DNA of 64,000 nucleotides from Leptolyngbya sp. NIES-2104 (GCF_001485215.1 NZ_BBWW01000001.1:434001-498000), one strand, 5' to 3'; shown: positions 26,670 to 36,351, counted from the stretch's first letter. A program made the numbers and translations. The notes: generated from the letters alone by a model not told the origin.

Positions 26670-26818
26670 TGGTGGAGACTGCCCCTAGACGACACACGAA
26701 AAGAAATTCGGAAAGAAGAACGAAATGGCAATTACTGACATTTCCCTAAAATCGGCAGAATGCAACCTAAATCCGAGAGATATACTAACTATTACTGCTT
26801 CACTGTAATCACCACGGC

Positions 26819-27355
26819 ATGGGTTTTTGGAAAAGCTTATTCAGTAGTACGGACGCGTCGATCGAGAAACCGAGTTCGACGGAGAGCTATGTTGTCCCTG
26901 GAACTGTGGATGGCTCGACGACGGGCGATCGCGCCAACTCGCGGATTTATTTCTCGACGGAGCGAGAGATTGACCTTTATGAGTTAGAGGAACTGTGTGA
27001 TGCGGTCGGCTGGTCGCGTCGCCCTCTGAGAAAAGTTAAAAAGGCGATTCAGCATAGTTTTCTCGTGGCAACGATGTGGGAACAGCGGGGAGCCACTCGG
27101 CGACTCGTCGGGTTTGCGCGGGCAACCTCTGACCATGCGTTTAACGCCACGATTTGGGATGTCGTGGTGCATCCCGACTTCCAGGGCAAGGGGATGGGAA
27201 AAGCGCTGATGAAGTTCATGATTAAGAAGCTTCGGAGTGAGGATATCAGTAATATCACTTTGTTCGCTGATCCGCATGTGGTCAATTTCTACCGAAATTT
27301 AGGCTTTATGCAAGATCCAGAGGGAATCAAAGGGATGTTTTGGTATCCGGATTAG
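26819..27355 (+). CDS. Plastid-type GNAT acetyltransferase (Ycf52/SNAT-like)
   Basis: 178 residues with a low-complexity Ser/Thr-rich N-terminus. The GNAT core includes [20 protein letters not shown], the acetyl-CoA loop [18 protein letters not shown], and [20 protein letters not shown]. This matches the cyanobacterial and chloroplast GNAT group that includes Ycf52 and the plant NSI/SNAT enzymes, which acetylate serotonin or protein lysines. The substrate here is not determined. The gene is divergent from the ACT gene. Confidence 0.85.
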   Translation: MGFWKSLFSSTDASIEKPSSTESYVVPGTVDGSTTGDRANSRIYFSTEREIDLYELEELCDAVGWSRRPLRKVKKAIQHSFLVATMWEQRGATRRLVGFARATSDHAFNATIWDVVVHPDFQGKGMGKALMKFMIKKLRSEDISNITLFADPHVVNFYRNLGFMQDPEGIKGMFWYPD

Positions 27356-27431
27356 GTTTGTATCCGGGATTCCACTTTATCAAGAGTGCCCAGACCGCGA
27401 AGCAGGGATACGACTGTGAACTGAATTTCTA

Positions 27432-27893
27432 TTAGCGCAGAAGTCGGGCTTGTTGAATCCATAGCCCGATGTAGTCTGTGCTGGGGCAAAGATCCCGACG
27501 CTGCATCGTGGAGACGTGAAGCCGGAGGAGTTGACGGTGGAGTTGACCGATCGAGGTTTGCGCGAGTTGTGACGGTGAGGCAATTCCTGCATGAAGCAGT
27601 AAGCCTGCGTATTCACATCCGACGCTGGGAATTCGAGCGAGATCTGCGAGAGCGACCCATTTATTTAATGGGCGGATCGGGACTTGAAGTTCGGTGGCGA
27701 GTTGATTTCGCTTATCTTGCGTGTTTCCCAGTTTAAGTAAATCTAAAGTGGTGTGGATGTCACGATCGACTAACCGCGCCGCATCGTCATCGGCTAAACC
27801 GGGAAGTAGGTCGATCGCCCAACTTGCGGAGGCAATTTTTGGCGGTGAGGATTGAGGCACGATGGCTTTAAAATTCGGATAGTACCTAGACAA
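27432..27893 (-). CDS. DUF4332 helix-hairpin-helix protein
   Basis: 153 residues. Two helix-hairpin-helix-like repeats: WAIDLLPGLADDDAARLVDR with TTLDLLKLG, and LADLARIPSVGCEYAGLLL with SPSQLAQT. This is the DUF4332 pattern, found in cyanobacterial proteins that probably bind nucleic acid. The tail is basic. No catalytic residue is visible. Function unknown. Confidence 0.8.
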   Translation of the reverse strand: MSRYYPNFKAIVPQSSPPKIASASWAIDLLPGLADDDAARLVDRDIHTTLDLLKLGNTQDKRNQLATELQVPIRPLNKWVALADLARIPSVGCEYAGLLLHAGIASPSQLAQTSIGQLHRQLLRLHVSTMQRRDLCPSTDYIGLWIQQARLLR

Positions 27894-27962
27894 TTTAGCG
27901 TGGATCTCGCGAATTGGATGTGAGGCAATACGATTAAGAAATTGACGATCAAGAATAAATCA

Positions 27963-28598
27963 ATGGCAAAAATTGTCGCCGTTACAGAAGCAATCAAAAG
28001 TTTGACGGATGTGGAATCTAGGTTCGGCTTGCAGCGGACTGAGGATGAACAGTTTTTTCCTGAGTGGCAGATTGCACTTCCAGAGCTAACCGAAGCGGAA
28101 CAAAATGCCTTGAACGTTCTACGGCGCAGATTGCTTTATCATCGAGCCGATGGCGATTTGCTAGAGGGAGCGGTGTCGCTGCTCGTGGCTTCACCTTTAC
28201 TAGAAATTGCAGGATTTTATGATCCACCGTTCAAGATGAAAGCGGAAGCGGCAGTAGAAATCTCGATCGACGATGGCGAAGAAACACTTAGAGGAAGAAT
28301 TGACATCCTGATTTTGCAAAACCAACTCTGGGTCATGGTACTAGAGTCGAAGAAAACAACGATTTCAGCCCGATCTGCTTTACCCCAGGCGTTGGCTTAC
28401 ATGATGTCTAGTCCGGCAGTCGAACAACCTCTATTTGGTGTTTTAACGAACGGAGATGATGTTTTATTTGTGAAAGTGAGCGATCGACACTACGACTTGT
28501 CGCGATCGTTTTCGATTTATACGATTACGAATGAACTGCGATCAACGATTCAAATCCTCAAGAAACTAGGGCAAATGATTTCTCAACCAATCAACTAA
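27963..28598 (+). CDS. PD-(D/E)XK-fold protein related to type I restriction HsdR N-terminus
   Basis: 211 residues from ATG 27963; a TTG at 27942 is an alternative. The core GRIDILILQNQLWVMVLESK has the catalytic Asp followed by a Glu-x-Lys-like end of a nuclease fold, preceded by VSLLVASPLLEIAGFYDPPF. ALPQALAYMMSSP and PLFGVLTNGDDVLFVKV resemble the N-terminal domain of HsdR-like proteins. There is no helicase domain, HsdM or HsdS nearby, so it is a stand-alone cyanobacterial relative. A solitary role in defence or repair is inference only. Confidence 0.7.
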   Translation: MAKIVAVTEAIKSLTDVESRFGLQRTEDEQFFPEWQIALPELTEAEQNALNVLRRRLLYHRADGDLLEGAVSLLVASPLLEIAGFYDPPFKMKAEAAVEISIDDGEETLRGRIDILILQNQLWVMVLESKKTTISARSALPQALAYMMSSPAVEQPLFGVLTNGDDVLFVKVSDRHYDLSRSFSIYTITNELRSTIQILKKLGQMISQPIN

Positions 28599-28676
28599 AT
28601 ATTTCGATCGCGGGATAGATTCGCTCAAACGGTGTGATCTAATACGATTCGTCGTGTTGTTCCATCCATAACCGCA

Positions 28677-29414
28677 ATGATCGTTAATGCAACCCAAAAC
28701 GGTTGGCAAGTGATTTACCACCGTGCTCATGCACTACTTGCGGCTCAAATCGCGGGACAATGGCGCAAAAAAGATGCTCCTCCTCGCCTCTATGAAACCG
28801 TCGCCGCAATTTCCCACCATGACGACTTAGAGCGAGAATGGGAAGAAAATAATTTAAACAAAGCAGGCGCACCGAAAGATTTTACGCAGGATACCGATCA
28901 GGAAACGGACTATCACAGCCTGAGAAGACATATCGAAGGTTCGCTTTATCGGGGTCGTTGGGTAGCGCTGTTAGTGTCGATTCACCTTTATCGATTGAAC
29001 TTAGCCAAGAGCGGAACGCCAGAGGCGGATGAATTTTTGGCAGAGCAGTTAGAAAACCAAAAGCGGTGGCGCGAAGATTTAGGCATTTCAGAAGACGAAG
29101 CGGCTCAGGCTTATGACTTTTTGCAATGGTGCGATCGCTGTTCTCTGATTCTCTGTCAGCAAGAACTTCCCGCCGATGAACGTCGATTAGAAATCAGTAA
29201 AGCCCACGATGGTCAAGACTATGACATCAAACAGCTTGAAAACGGTTTGGTGACGGTCACGCCGTGGTGCTTTCAAGATGACAAATTCACGGTGAATGTA
29301 GAGACAACCGTGCTGTCTCAGGTCAAATATGAGAGCAATGATGAACTCACAGAAGCGCTGAAGAATGCTCCTCGTAAGCTTTTAGAATGGACGTTTGTGA
29401 AAGATGCCGCCTGA
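28677..29414 (+). CDS. DUF3891 protein
   Basis: 245 residues. VIYHRAHALLAAQIAGQW and VAAISHHDDLEREWEE are the hallmark His-rich segments of DUF3891, reminiscent of an HD-type metal site. The remainder includes LVSIHLYRLN and a C-terminal beta-rich part with GLVTVTPWCFQDDKFTV. No experimental function is known to me. It overlaps the next gene by 11 bases, so a two-gene unit with the GAF protein is likely. Confidence 0.85.
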   Translation: MIVNATQNGWQVIYHRAHALLAAQIAGQWRKKDAPPRLYETVAAISHHDDLEREWEENNLNKAGAPKDFTQDTDQETDYHSLRRHIEGSLYRGRWVALLVSIHLYRLNLAKSGTPEADEFLAEQLENQKRWREDLGISEDEAAQAYDFLQWCDRCSLILCQQELPADERRLEISKAHDGQDYDIKQLENGLVTVTPWCFQDDKFTVNVETTVLSQVKYESNDELTEALKNAPRKLLEWTFVKDAA

Positions 29415-29931
29415 AATTGCTGAATTGCTGAAAACGGATTCGGCTCATGCGCTCCCGGAATTGATGCAGGCGATCGCGCAGTATTTGAAGTGCGATCGCT
29501 GTTTCCTTTACCTGCGTGATCCAAACACTAAACTGGGTCGAGTTCCCTTCTGTTGGACTCGATCTTCTGATGTGCCAACGGTTTACGATGACGACTGGAA
29601 GCCAGAACCGGAATCTTTACCTGATGAAGATCCGATGTTTGCGGCAGCGTTGGCGACGGAGCCTTCAATTTTCGTTGAAGATGTCAACACTGCGGGTTCT
29701 GATGTGTTGAATGCTGAATTTGAAAGCGAGAATTTTGGACATCGCGCACTGATTCACGGGCACTTGTGTCATGAGAATCAGCTTTGGGGCGTATTACAGC
29801 CTTGTTTGATGACCGAACCGCGTCATTGGACAGAGGAAGAACGATCGACATTCAGCCGAATTGTTGAGCAGATTACGTCGATCGCTGTTCGATATGTTGA
29901 GCAGAATAAGAAAAATCCCCCACAGGAATGA
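29404..29931 (+). CDS. Single GAF-domain protein
   Basis: 175 residues, all one GAF domain: LPELMQAIAQYLKCDRCFLYL at the start, PSIFVEDVNTA in the middle, and HENQLWGVLQPCLMTEPRHW near the C-terminus, followed by the closing helix IVEQITSIAVRYVEQ. The CDRCF pair could bind a bilin or metal, but the canonical bilin-binding Cys-His context is not evident. It precedes the hybrid kinase gene by about 70 bases and could be a sensor for it. Confidence 0.85.
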   Translation: MPPEIAELLKTDSAHALPELMQAIAQYLKCDRCFLYLRDPNTKLGRVPFCWTRSSDVPTVYDDDWKPEPESLPDEDPMFAAALATEPSIFVEDVNTAGSDVLNAEFESENFGHRALIHGHLCHENQLWGVLQPCLMTEPRHWTEEERSTFSRIVEQITSIAVRYVEQNKKNPPQE

Positions 29932-30008
29932 GGTGTCAGGTGACAAAAGTCGTGTTTATTACATTGTGAATACCCTAGCTTCACTTTGCCTATCTGTAGG
30001 TGGATTGC

Positions 30009-31152
30009 ATGAACCATTCCCCTTTCACTCGATCCCGCACTGTCGATCGTATTCTTGTGGTCGATGACACTCCCGATAACTGTTTGCTGATTCAAGCAAT
30101 TTTGCAAGATGAAGGCTATCAGGTTGAACTTGCGGATAGTGGCAAAGAAGCACTCCGACTGATCGAGCAATCACCGCCTGATTTGGTGCTGCTTGATGTG
30201 ATGATGCCAGGAATGGATGGCTATGAGGTGACACGGCGCATTCGTGCGAATCCTGCATTGCCGTTTATGCCGATTTTGCTCACGACTGCGTATGATCAGC
30301 CGAGTGTGGCGCAGGGATTGGATACAGGTGCGGATGATTTTATCCGGAAGCCGGTTCATTTTGATGAGTTGTTGGCGCGGGTTCGGGCATTGTTGCGGTT
30401 GAAGCACAGTGTGGATGAACGCGATCAGATTGCGCGTCAGCGAGAAGATTTTGTTTCCCGATTAACGCACGATTTAAGAACGCCGCTGGTGGCTGCCGAT
30501 CGCATGTTGAATCTGATGGCTCAAGGGGCATTAGGAGATCTTTCGGACGATGTGCAAGATGCGATCGCAACCATGATTCGCAGCAACGCTAATCTTCTAA
30601 CGATGGTAAATACGCTGCTAGAGGTGTATCGCTATGAAGCAGGACGGAAGACATTAGTGTTTTCTCCGGTGAACTTGGCGGAACTCGCTCAAGAAGTGGT
30701 GAAAGAGCTTGGCGGAACTCGCTCAAGAAGTGGTGAAAGAGCTATCGCCATTGTCGATCGATAAAAATCTGAAGCTAAATCTAGAGCTTGACGAATCGCA
30801 GAATTACACGGCAAAAGGTGATCGATTGGAACTTTATCGCGTCCTCACAAATTTAGTAGGTAACGCGATTAAATTTACCGATGAAGGGTCGGTGACTCTT
30901 CGGTTAATTCGAGTGGATACGGGCTTAGTGCCTGCAATTAAGCTGGAAGTGCAAGATACTGGACCGGGAATTTCAGAAAGCGATCGAGCGACTTTATTTG
31001 AGAGCTTTATTCCGGGTAAGCATAAGCGATCGGGTAGCGGTTTAGGCTTGCATCTGACGCGGCGAATTGTGGAGGCTCACAACGGCAGAATTAATGTTGC
31101 GACGGAAGTCGGTAAAGGTAGTACGTTTACTGTTTATTTACCGACCCATTAG
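30009..31152 (+). pseudogene. Receiver-histidine kinase split by a 34-bp tandem duplication
   Basis: Intact, this would be a ~372-residue protein. Receiver domain: RILVVDDTPDN, Asp in LVLLDVMMPGMDGYE, Lys in DDFIRKPVHFDE. HisKA domain: SRLTHDLRTPLVAADRML. HATPase: LTNLVGNAIKFTDEG, VQDTGPGIS, SGSGLGLHLTRRI. A 34-bp unit is repeated back to back at 30674-30707 and 30708-30741; since 34 is not a multiple of three it shifts the frame, and the first part stops at 30764. Removing one copy restores a continuous frame. The downstream part could restart at TTG 30709. I chose ATG 30009 (AGGTGGA upstream) over GTG 30000. Either a recent mutation or an assembly error. Confidence 0.85.
30674..30741 (+). 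repeat. 34-bp perfect tandem duplication
   Basis: Two identical adjacent 34-base units, with the next two bases also shared. It lies in the linker between HisKA and the ATPase domain of the hybrid kinase and adds one net base to the frame. Confidence 0.95.
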
Positions 31153-32792
31153 GGCAATTTCTTTGCCAGAACCCAACCGTCAAATATTTCTTGCAATTCG
31201 TATTTGAGGTTGGGAGTTTTGGCAAGATTCGGATCGATCCAAGCGTAATTTGTGTTTGGCAAAATCTTCGGATCTTCGATGTGCTGACCGATTTTTGGTG
31301 TGTAGAAATTCAGCAGCAAGTAGCGTTTACGATTGTCGCGACTAATCAAATCTTCATTGACAATAAAACTCACTGGATTCGCCTGCAAAATTGCTTGAAC
31401 CGTTGAAGTTTGTAGGAATCGTTTAAGCTGCGGATCGTAGTCTCCCCATAATCCTGTAACATGCAATGCTGCGATCACAAACCAAGAGGTCAAGAGCCAA
31501 GATGTGATCCAGAATCTAGACGATTGAGCGAGAGAAATTCGATTCCGCAGAACCCAAATCATAGGTAGACTAAGCCAGCCTAATCCAACCGTTAGAATCA
31601 CAAGCGCGATCGCTAAAACCGTCTCACTCCGCAGCGAATCCGAAACCAGTTCAGCAACTCTCATTCGCTGATTGACGATCGTGAGCAAAATAAGTGCGAT
31701 CGCGCCCATGAATAGATTTAAACCGATAAAAAATCCGGTGCGCTTGCGATTCTTATAAAGATATTCAAGATGTGAAAGTGCGATCGCGGCTAAAAGTCCC
31801 GCAAACGGCATTAGTTGAAGTGAATAATAATGCGTTCGCGTTCCAAAGATTGTTAATTCAATGAATAGAACAACCGGAAATCCGATGAGCAAAAAACGTC
31901 TCTCAGTTGTTTTTAGTAATGCTCGAATATCAGGATTGAAAAACGCTAACCACAACCCACCGAATGAAAAGAAAATCCAAGGAAAACCATTTGCCGGAAT
32001 ATTCCAGAAATAATAGAACTGATTCGCACCTTGGTAAGTCTGACCACCTAGATGAAATAGTTTTCCAAACAGTTCTTGAAGTCGATAAATTCCATCTCTT
32101 TCAACCGCAGCCCAAAGCCAACCGATCGGTAACATTAATCCAACCGCTAATCCCACATACAACATCGGATCAAGTAAATGTCGATGGCGACGATGTTGGA
32201 CGATGAGATAGGGGAGTAATGCGATCGCTGCCGGAATCACCATGAATCCTTTGATCATAAACCCCCAACCGAACATCGCACCCGCAACAAATCGCCAAGG
32301 ACGGATCGAAGATTCTGCCATTAACAACGCCCAGATTGCGACTAATTCCACACAAACCAGCGCCATATCTTGAGTCGCTAATCGCCCATATTGCGCGACC
32401 AAAGGAATCACACTAAAAATTACGGCTCCGAGCCAAGCGATTCGAGGAGTCGTCAACCGAACCCCGATCGCATATGTCAGTAAAACGCTGAGAATAAACG
32501 CGATCGCGCTAGTTAATCGCGCTGAATCTTCACTAATTCCAAACAGCAAATATGATCCTGCGATTAGCCATTGAATCCCGATCGTGCGATCGAAAACGGC
32601 GGTTCCTCCACCCCATTGCGGGGTGATCCAATCTCCAGTGGTGAGAATTGATCGCGCTTGAGTCGCGTAAATGCCTTCATCGTGCGCCATCAAACTTTGC
32701 TGAGAACTGCGGATCAATACGATCGGCAACACCCACAACAACAACGTCAAATAAGGGAGGATTCGCTTCGAGTTCACAGCACTCATTCTCAA
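31149..32792 (-). CDS. ArnT/PMT-like glycosyltransferase family 39 membrane protein
   Basis: 547 residues with about 11 membrane helices. Near the N-terminus, after the first helix, is LMAHDEGIYATQARSILTTG with the acidic pair typical of dolichyl-phosphate-mannose or undecaprenyl-phosphate sugar transferases. A smaller C-terminal non-membrane segment follows. Such enzymes move a sugar from a lipid carrier to a periplasmic target. ATG at 32792 or 32786 could be used. Its stop overlaps the 3' end of the kinase gene by four bases. Target unknown. Confidence 0.85.
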   Translation of the reverse strand: MRMSAVNSKRILPYLTLLLWVLPIVLIRSSQQSLMAHDEGIYATQARSILTTGDWITPQWGGGTAVFDRTIGIQWLIAGSYLLFGISEDSARLTSAIAFILSVLLTYAIGVRLTTPRIAWLGAVIFSVIPLVAQYGRLATQDMALVCVELVAIWALLMAESSIRPWRFVAGAMFGWGFMIKGFMVIPAAIALLPYLIVQHRRHRHLLDPMLYVGLAVGLMLPIGWLWAAVERDGIYRLQELFGKLFHLGGQTYQGANQFYYFWNIPANGFPWIFFSFGGLWLAFFNPDIRALLKTTERRFLLIGFPVVLFIELTIFGTRTHYYSLQLMPFAGLLAAIALSHLEYLYKNRKRTGFFIGLNLFMGAIALILLTIVNQRMRVAELVSDSLRSETVLAIALVILTVGLGWLSLPMIWVLRNRISLAQSSRFWITSWLLTSWFVIAALHVTGLWGDYDPQLKRFLQTSTVQAILQANPVSFIVNEDLISRDNRKRYLLLNFYTPKIGQHIEDPKILPNTNYAWIDPNLAKTPNLKYELQEIFDGWVLAKKLP

Positions 32793-32821
32793 TCAGTGCA
32801 AGGATTCTACCCCAGATTTTT

Positions 32822-33538
32822 TTACAACAGCGGTTCAGATTTCAGACAAGCTTCTAAATCGAGTTGTGCCAGTTTGGAATACGCTTGATCGATCGCGAAT
32901 TTTCCCCGCAACAATCCCGAACTCGCTCCCGGACAAATGAATTGCAGCGTTTCTGGACTAAACATTTCTAAAAGCTTCCGCACATGACGAATTTGGCGAG
33001 TCCAATGAAACGTTTTTGCGGTTCTGAGCGGAACGGGATCGCCTTGAGAATTTGGAATTAAATGCCGCCCGGAAAACAAAATTCCACCGCAAGCAGAATA
33101 GTAAACACAGGCTGATCCCGGCGAATGTCCCGAAGTCCAAATCACTCGAAAGTTCGGCGTAATTTCAAGACTGTCCTGAAACCCAGTCACACTCACATTT
33201 GGCAACAGATACGCCTCTTGTTCCTGAACAATCACGTCACAGCCAAACGCTTCTTGAATTTCTCGCACCTTTCCCATGCCGCCCCGATGCGTGATCACTA
33301 ATTTGCTCACACCGCCTTGAGAATCGAGAAACGATCGCGTATTTTCATCCCAAGCGGGAGAATCGATCATCAAATTTCCATCTTTTTCTACAATGAGATA
33401 GGATGTACCACCGAGCGTATCCCGATTTGGAGGAAAGGCGAAAACTGGCGCGGCTCCAGGACAAGTCTCCTCCGAGAATACAAGACGTGGCGGTTTTGAA
33501 GTGCGGGACTGCGACGGGACGAAAGATTCTGGTGGCAC
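32822..33538 (-). CDS. Metallo-beta-lactamase-fold protein lacking the metal motif
   Basis: 238 residues. The fold is recognisable (TSYLIVEKDGNLMIDSPAW, FRVIWTSGHSPGSACVYY, GILFSGRHLI). The HxHxDH motif after the first strands is replaced by THRGGMGKVREIQ, so at least two metal ligands are gone, while the later SGHSPGS His is kept. It is probably a non-catalytic or single-metal member, as seen in several cyanobacterial MBL-fold proteins. It lies 30 bases upstream of GT39 on the same strand and may be cotranscribed. Confidence 0.75.
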   Translation of the reverse strand: MPPESFVPSQSRTSKPPRLVFSEETCPGAAPVFAFPPNRDTLGGTSYLIVEKDGNLMIDSPAWDENTRSFLDSQGGVSKLVITHRGGMGKVREIQEAFGCDVIVQEQEAYLLPNVSVTGFQDSLEITPNFRVIWTSGHSPGSACVYYSACGGILFSGRHLIPNSQGDPVPLRTAKTFHWTRQIRHVRKLLEMFSPETLQFICPGASSGLLRGKFAIDQAYSKLAQLDLEACLKSEPLL

Positions 33539-33638
33539 AAGCTTCTCGATCGGTCAAACTAAAGAATAGGGCAATTCTGCCCTCGTTGATTGTGCCAGAT
33601 CGCGTGATTTCCTTCTATGCCCTCTGCCCCACCCGGTC

Positions 33639-35102
33639 ATGATTTGGCTTTTCCTCCTCGGACTATTCACATACCTCTTCATCACTCAGTGGGTCTCGAA
33701 TCTCACCCGCACCTCAGTTTGGTTGCTGTGGTCGGTGGCGATGCTACCCGTGTTTGTCATGGTTGTGTGGACGATCGTGTCCCGTGGTCAAACGATGCCC
33801 ACACAATATTCGCTCGTGCTGTTTGCGGGCTGTTTAGTGCTGTATCTTTACCTAATTCAACGCGGACGGATTGAACGATCGACAATGGACACGGCTCCCC
33901 CGGCTCCCCCAGAACCCATTTCTGAAATTCAACCACCGAATCTAGCGAGTTTGCGACCGCTGAATCAAGCAGAAGAATCGAGCTTGCAAACCTGCTTTCC
34001 TTGGTCGGTTTTTTATCTGAAGCATTTGGAATATCATCCTCAAGGAGTCGTGTGTCGGGGTCAGTTGCGAACGACTCCAGAGGCGGCATATCGAACGATT
34101 CGGGAAAATGTCGAGGCGCAATTTGGTGATCGCTTTCATGTGATTTTTCAGGAGTATTATCCTGGAGAGCCATTTTTTGAACTTGTCGTGAATCCAGCCG
34201 CCACGATCGAGGGAAAAAATTCTCCTGTCCTAATTCGTCCTGGATTTGCTGCGGCTCTATTCCTCTTGACGATGTTCACAACGACTTGGGCGGGCTTGCA
34301 AGTCGTCGGACGAGTTCCCACGATCGCGGCTCTGCTGGAAAATGGCTTTCCGTATTCGATCCCCGTTTTGCTCTTTTTTGCGGCTCGAAGTTTCGGGCAG
34401 TTCATCACTGCAAGAAAATATAAAATTGCGATTACGCTGCCGTATTTTGTGCCGATTATTCCGCTGCCATTTTTTCCGCTGGGCACGATCGGCGCGTTCA
34501 CTCAGTTGAAGTCTCCGATTCCCGATCGTAAAGCGCTCTTCGATATCGGTTTGGTGGGCGCGTTCATGGGGCTGATTATTAGTATTCCGCTGTTGGCTTG
34601 GGGTTTGGTGCAGTCGAGCGTCGTGGCGTTACCGAATCAGGGCGGACTATTCAACTTTCAGGCGCTTGATCCGAGATTTTCGATTCTGTTGGCGATTTTT
34701 GGCAAATTAGCGATCGGGCGTGAATTAACTCCAGATGCGGCGATTCGACTGAATCCGATGGCGATCGCGGGTTGGGTTGGTGTGATGTTTACCGCTTTTA
34801 ATCTGATGCCGATCGGACAGTTAGATGGCGGGCGGATGATTCATGCGGTGTTTGGGCGACGAATGGGAGCGAGAATTGGGAGGATTTCACGGTTTTTGCT
34901 GTTGGGATTTGCGATCGTATATCCGCATTTATTACTCTGGGCAGTTTTATTACTGTTGTTGCCTGCGTTGAATGAACCGACGTTAAATGATGTGCTTGAG
35001 GTGGATTCATTCCGCGATATTGTGGGATTGCTGGCGTTGGTAATTCTGATGATTCTCGTGTTACCTGCACCGAAGTTTTTAACCACGGCTCTAGGAATGT
35101 AG
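33639..35102 (+). CDS. Site-2-protease-like membrane protein without HExxH (pseudo-protease)
   Basis: 487 residues. Two or three helices open the protein; a soluble segment (about 110-190) follows, then the M50-like membrane domain. The alignment with EGY-type site-2 proteases is clear: ITLPYFVPI, GTIGAFTQLKSPIPDRKALFDIG and LMPIGQLDGGRMIHAVFGRR (Asp 396) are all kept. At the zinc motif the sequence reads R250-S-F-G-Q254 in place of H-E-L-G-H, so both His ligands and the catalytic Glu are missing. It is presumably inactive, as described for plant EGY3. The next gene starts two bases after its stop, and a run with DUF815, menI is likely. Confidence 0.85.
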   Translation: MIWLFLLGLFTYLFITQWVSNLTRTSVWLLWSVAMLPVFVMVVWTIVSRGQTMPTQYSLVLFAGCLVLYLYLIQRGRIERSTMDTAPPAPPEPISEIQPPNLASLRPLNQAEESSLQTCFPWSVFYLKHLEYHPQGVVCRGQLRTTPEAAYRTIRENVEAQFGDRFHVIFQEYYPGEPFFELVVNPAATIEGKNSPVLIRPGFAAALFLLTMFTTTWAGLQVVGRVPTIAALLENGFPYSIPVLLFFAARSFGQFITARKYKIAITLPYFVPIIPLPFFPLGTIGAFTQLKSPIPDRKALFDIGLVGAFMGLIISIPLLAWGLVQSSVVALPNQGGLFNFQALDPRFSILLAIFGKLAIGRELTPDAAIRLNPMAIAGWVGVMFTAFNLMPIGQLDGGRMIHAVFGRRMGARIGRISRFLLLGFAIVYPHLLLWAVLLLLLPALNEPTLNDVLEVDSFRDIVGLLALVILMILVLPAPKFLTTALGM

Positions 35103-35103
35103 G

Positions 35104-36351
35104 ATGGACGAAAAAGCGCTATATCAAAATTGTTTATCGCTGCTGATTTATCGCGATGTTTTGAGAGATGAGATCGGACAATCGTTTCTCAAAATTCTGC
35201 AAAATCTGGATTCTCCTGAAACTGCGATCGCGTTTTACAGCGAATGGTTTTCCGGTTTAGCAAGTCTCCGTCAAGGTTGGCGCGATTATTTATTGACTCG
35301 AATTTTGACTTCAGAAAATGCGTTCACTCAGCAAATTTATCAAGCTAATATTCCCGCTCAGTTAACCGAAGCAGTTAAACATGATCTAAAACTATTACAA
35401 CGAATTTATGAATGTGGAAGCCAACAAATTTATGAATTGTTAAATCAAAATACGATTAGTTGGCACGACTATATTGATGATAAAAATACATCAAGACAAA
35501 TCGAAATTAAGCAAATAGAGAAACAGCTTGAATCGCTCGAAGATTGGTCGATCGCGCTTCCAGATTTGATCAATTTCTATCGTCGATTTGGAACAGGTAT
35601 TTTTGCGGAATATGTGGCATTTCGTTGGCAGAATGGGCGATTGAATGCGATCGCAAATCCTGATCCGATTCAAGTCGATTCACTGGTCGGCTACGAAACT
35701 CAGCGCGATACCTTGCTACAAAATACTGAATTTCTCTTGGCTGGATTGCCCGCGCTTCATATTTTGCTGTACGGTAGTCGCGGTTCAGGAAAATCATCGC
35801 TCGTGAAATCGCTGCTCGGAAAATACGAAAATCTGCGCTTAATCGAAGTTCCCAAATCAGAACTCAATGCGCTTCCAACGATCGTAGAACGCCTGCGCGA
35901 TTTACCTCAAAAATTCGTGATTTTCGTCGATGACTTGTCGTTTGAAGAAGATGACGATGCCTACAAAGCTCTGAAAGTAGTGCTCGAAGGCAATTTAACC
36001 GCAAGACCGCAAAACGTCGTAGTGTACGCCACCTCGAATCGGCGGCATCTAATCCGCGAATTTTTTGACGATCGTCCGCGTCCTCGTGATGCTGATGAAA
36101 TTCACAACTGGGACACGGTGCAAGAAAAGTTATCGTTTAGCGATCGCTTCGGTCTGACTCTGACGTTTGAACCTGCGGATCAGCCCAGGTATTTGAAAAT
36201 CGTTCGTCATTTAGCCGAGCAAGCTCAGATTGATCTCGACCCTAAAGACCTAGAATTTCGAGCCTTACAATGGGCAACTCGACACAATGGGCGATCGGGT
36301 AGAACTGCCCGTCAATTTATCGACTTTCTTAAAGCTGAACTCCTCTCCTGA
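35104..36351 (+). CDS. DUF815 AAA-type ATPase
   Basis: 415 residues. The N-terminal ~200 residues are helical. The ATPase domain has Walker A LLYGSRGSGKSSLVKSLL, Walker B FVIFVDDLSFEEDD, a sensor-like VVVYATSNRRHLIREFF, and a C-terminal lid helix region. DUF815 proteins are AAA-superfamily ATPases of unknown role. ATG is two bases after the pseudo-protease stop and its own stop overlaps menI (TGATG), so the three genes are probably one transcript. Confidence 0.9.
   Translation: MDEKALYQNCLSLLIYRDVLRDEIGQSFLKILQNLDSPETAIAFYSEWFSGLASLRQGWRDYLLTRILTSENAFTQQIYQANIPAQLTEAVKHDLKLLQRIYECGSQQIYELLNQNTISWHDYIDDKNTSRQIEIKQIEKQLESLEDWSIALPDLINFYRRFGTGIFAEYVAFRWQNGRLNAIANPDPIQVDSLVGYETQRDTLLQNTEFLLAGLPALHILLYGSRGSGKSSLVKSLLGKYENLRLIEVPKSELNALPTIVERLRDLPQKFVIFVDDLSFEEDDDAYKALKVVLEGNLTARPQNVVVYATSNRRHLIREFFDDRPRPRDADEIHNWDTVQEKLSFSDRFGLTLTFEPADQPRYLKIVRHLAEQAQIDLDPKDLEFRALQWATRHNGRSGRTARQFIDFLKAELLS

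Noticed and set aside
30709-31152. Independent ATPase-domain gene starting at TTG 30709
   Set aside because: Explained by the 34-bp tandem duplication that broke one kinase gene; the start falls inside the repeat unit.
33757-34173. 138-codon minus-strand frame inside the site-2-protease-like gene
   Set aside because: Antisense shadow; no family features or ribosome site.
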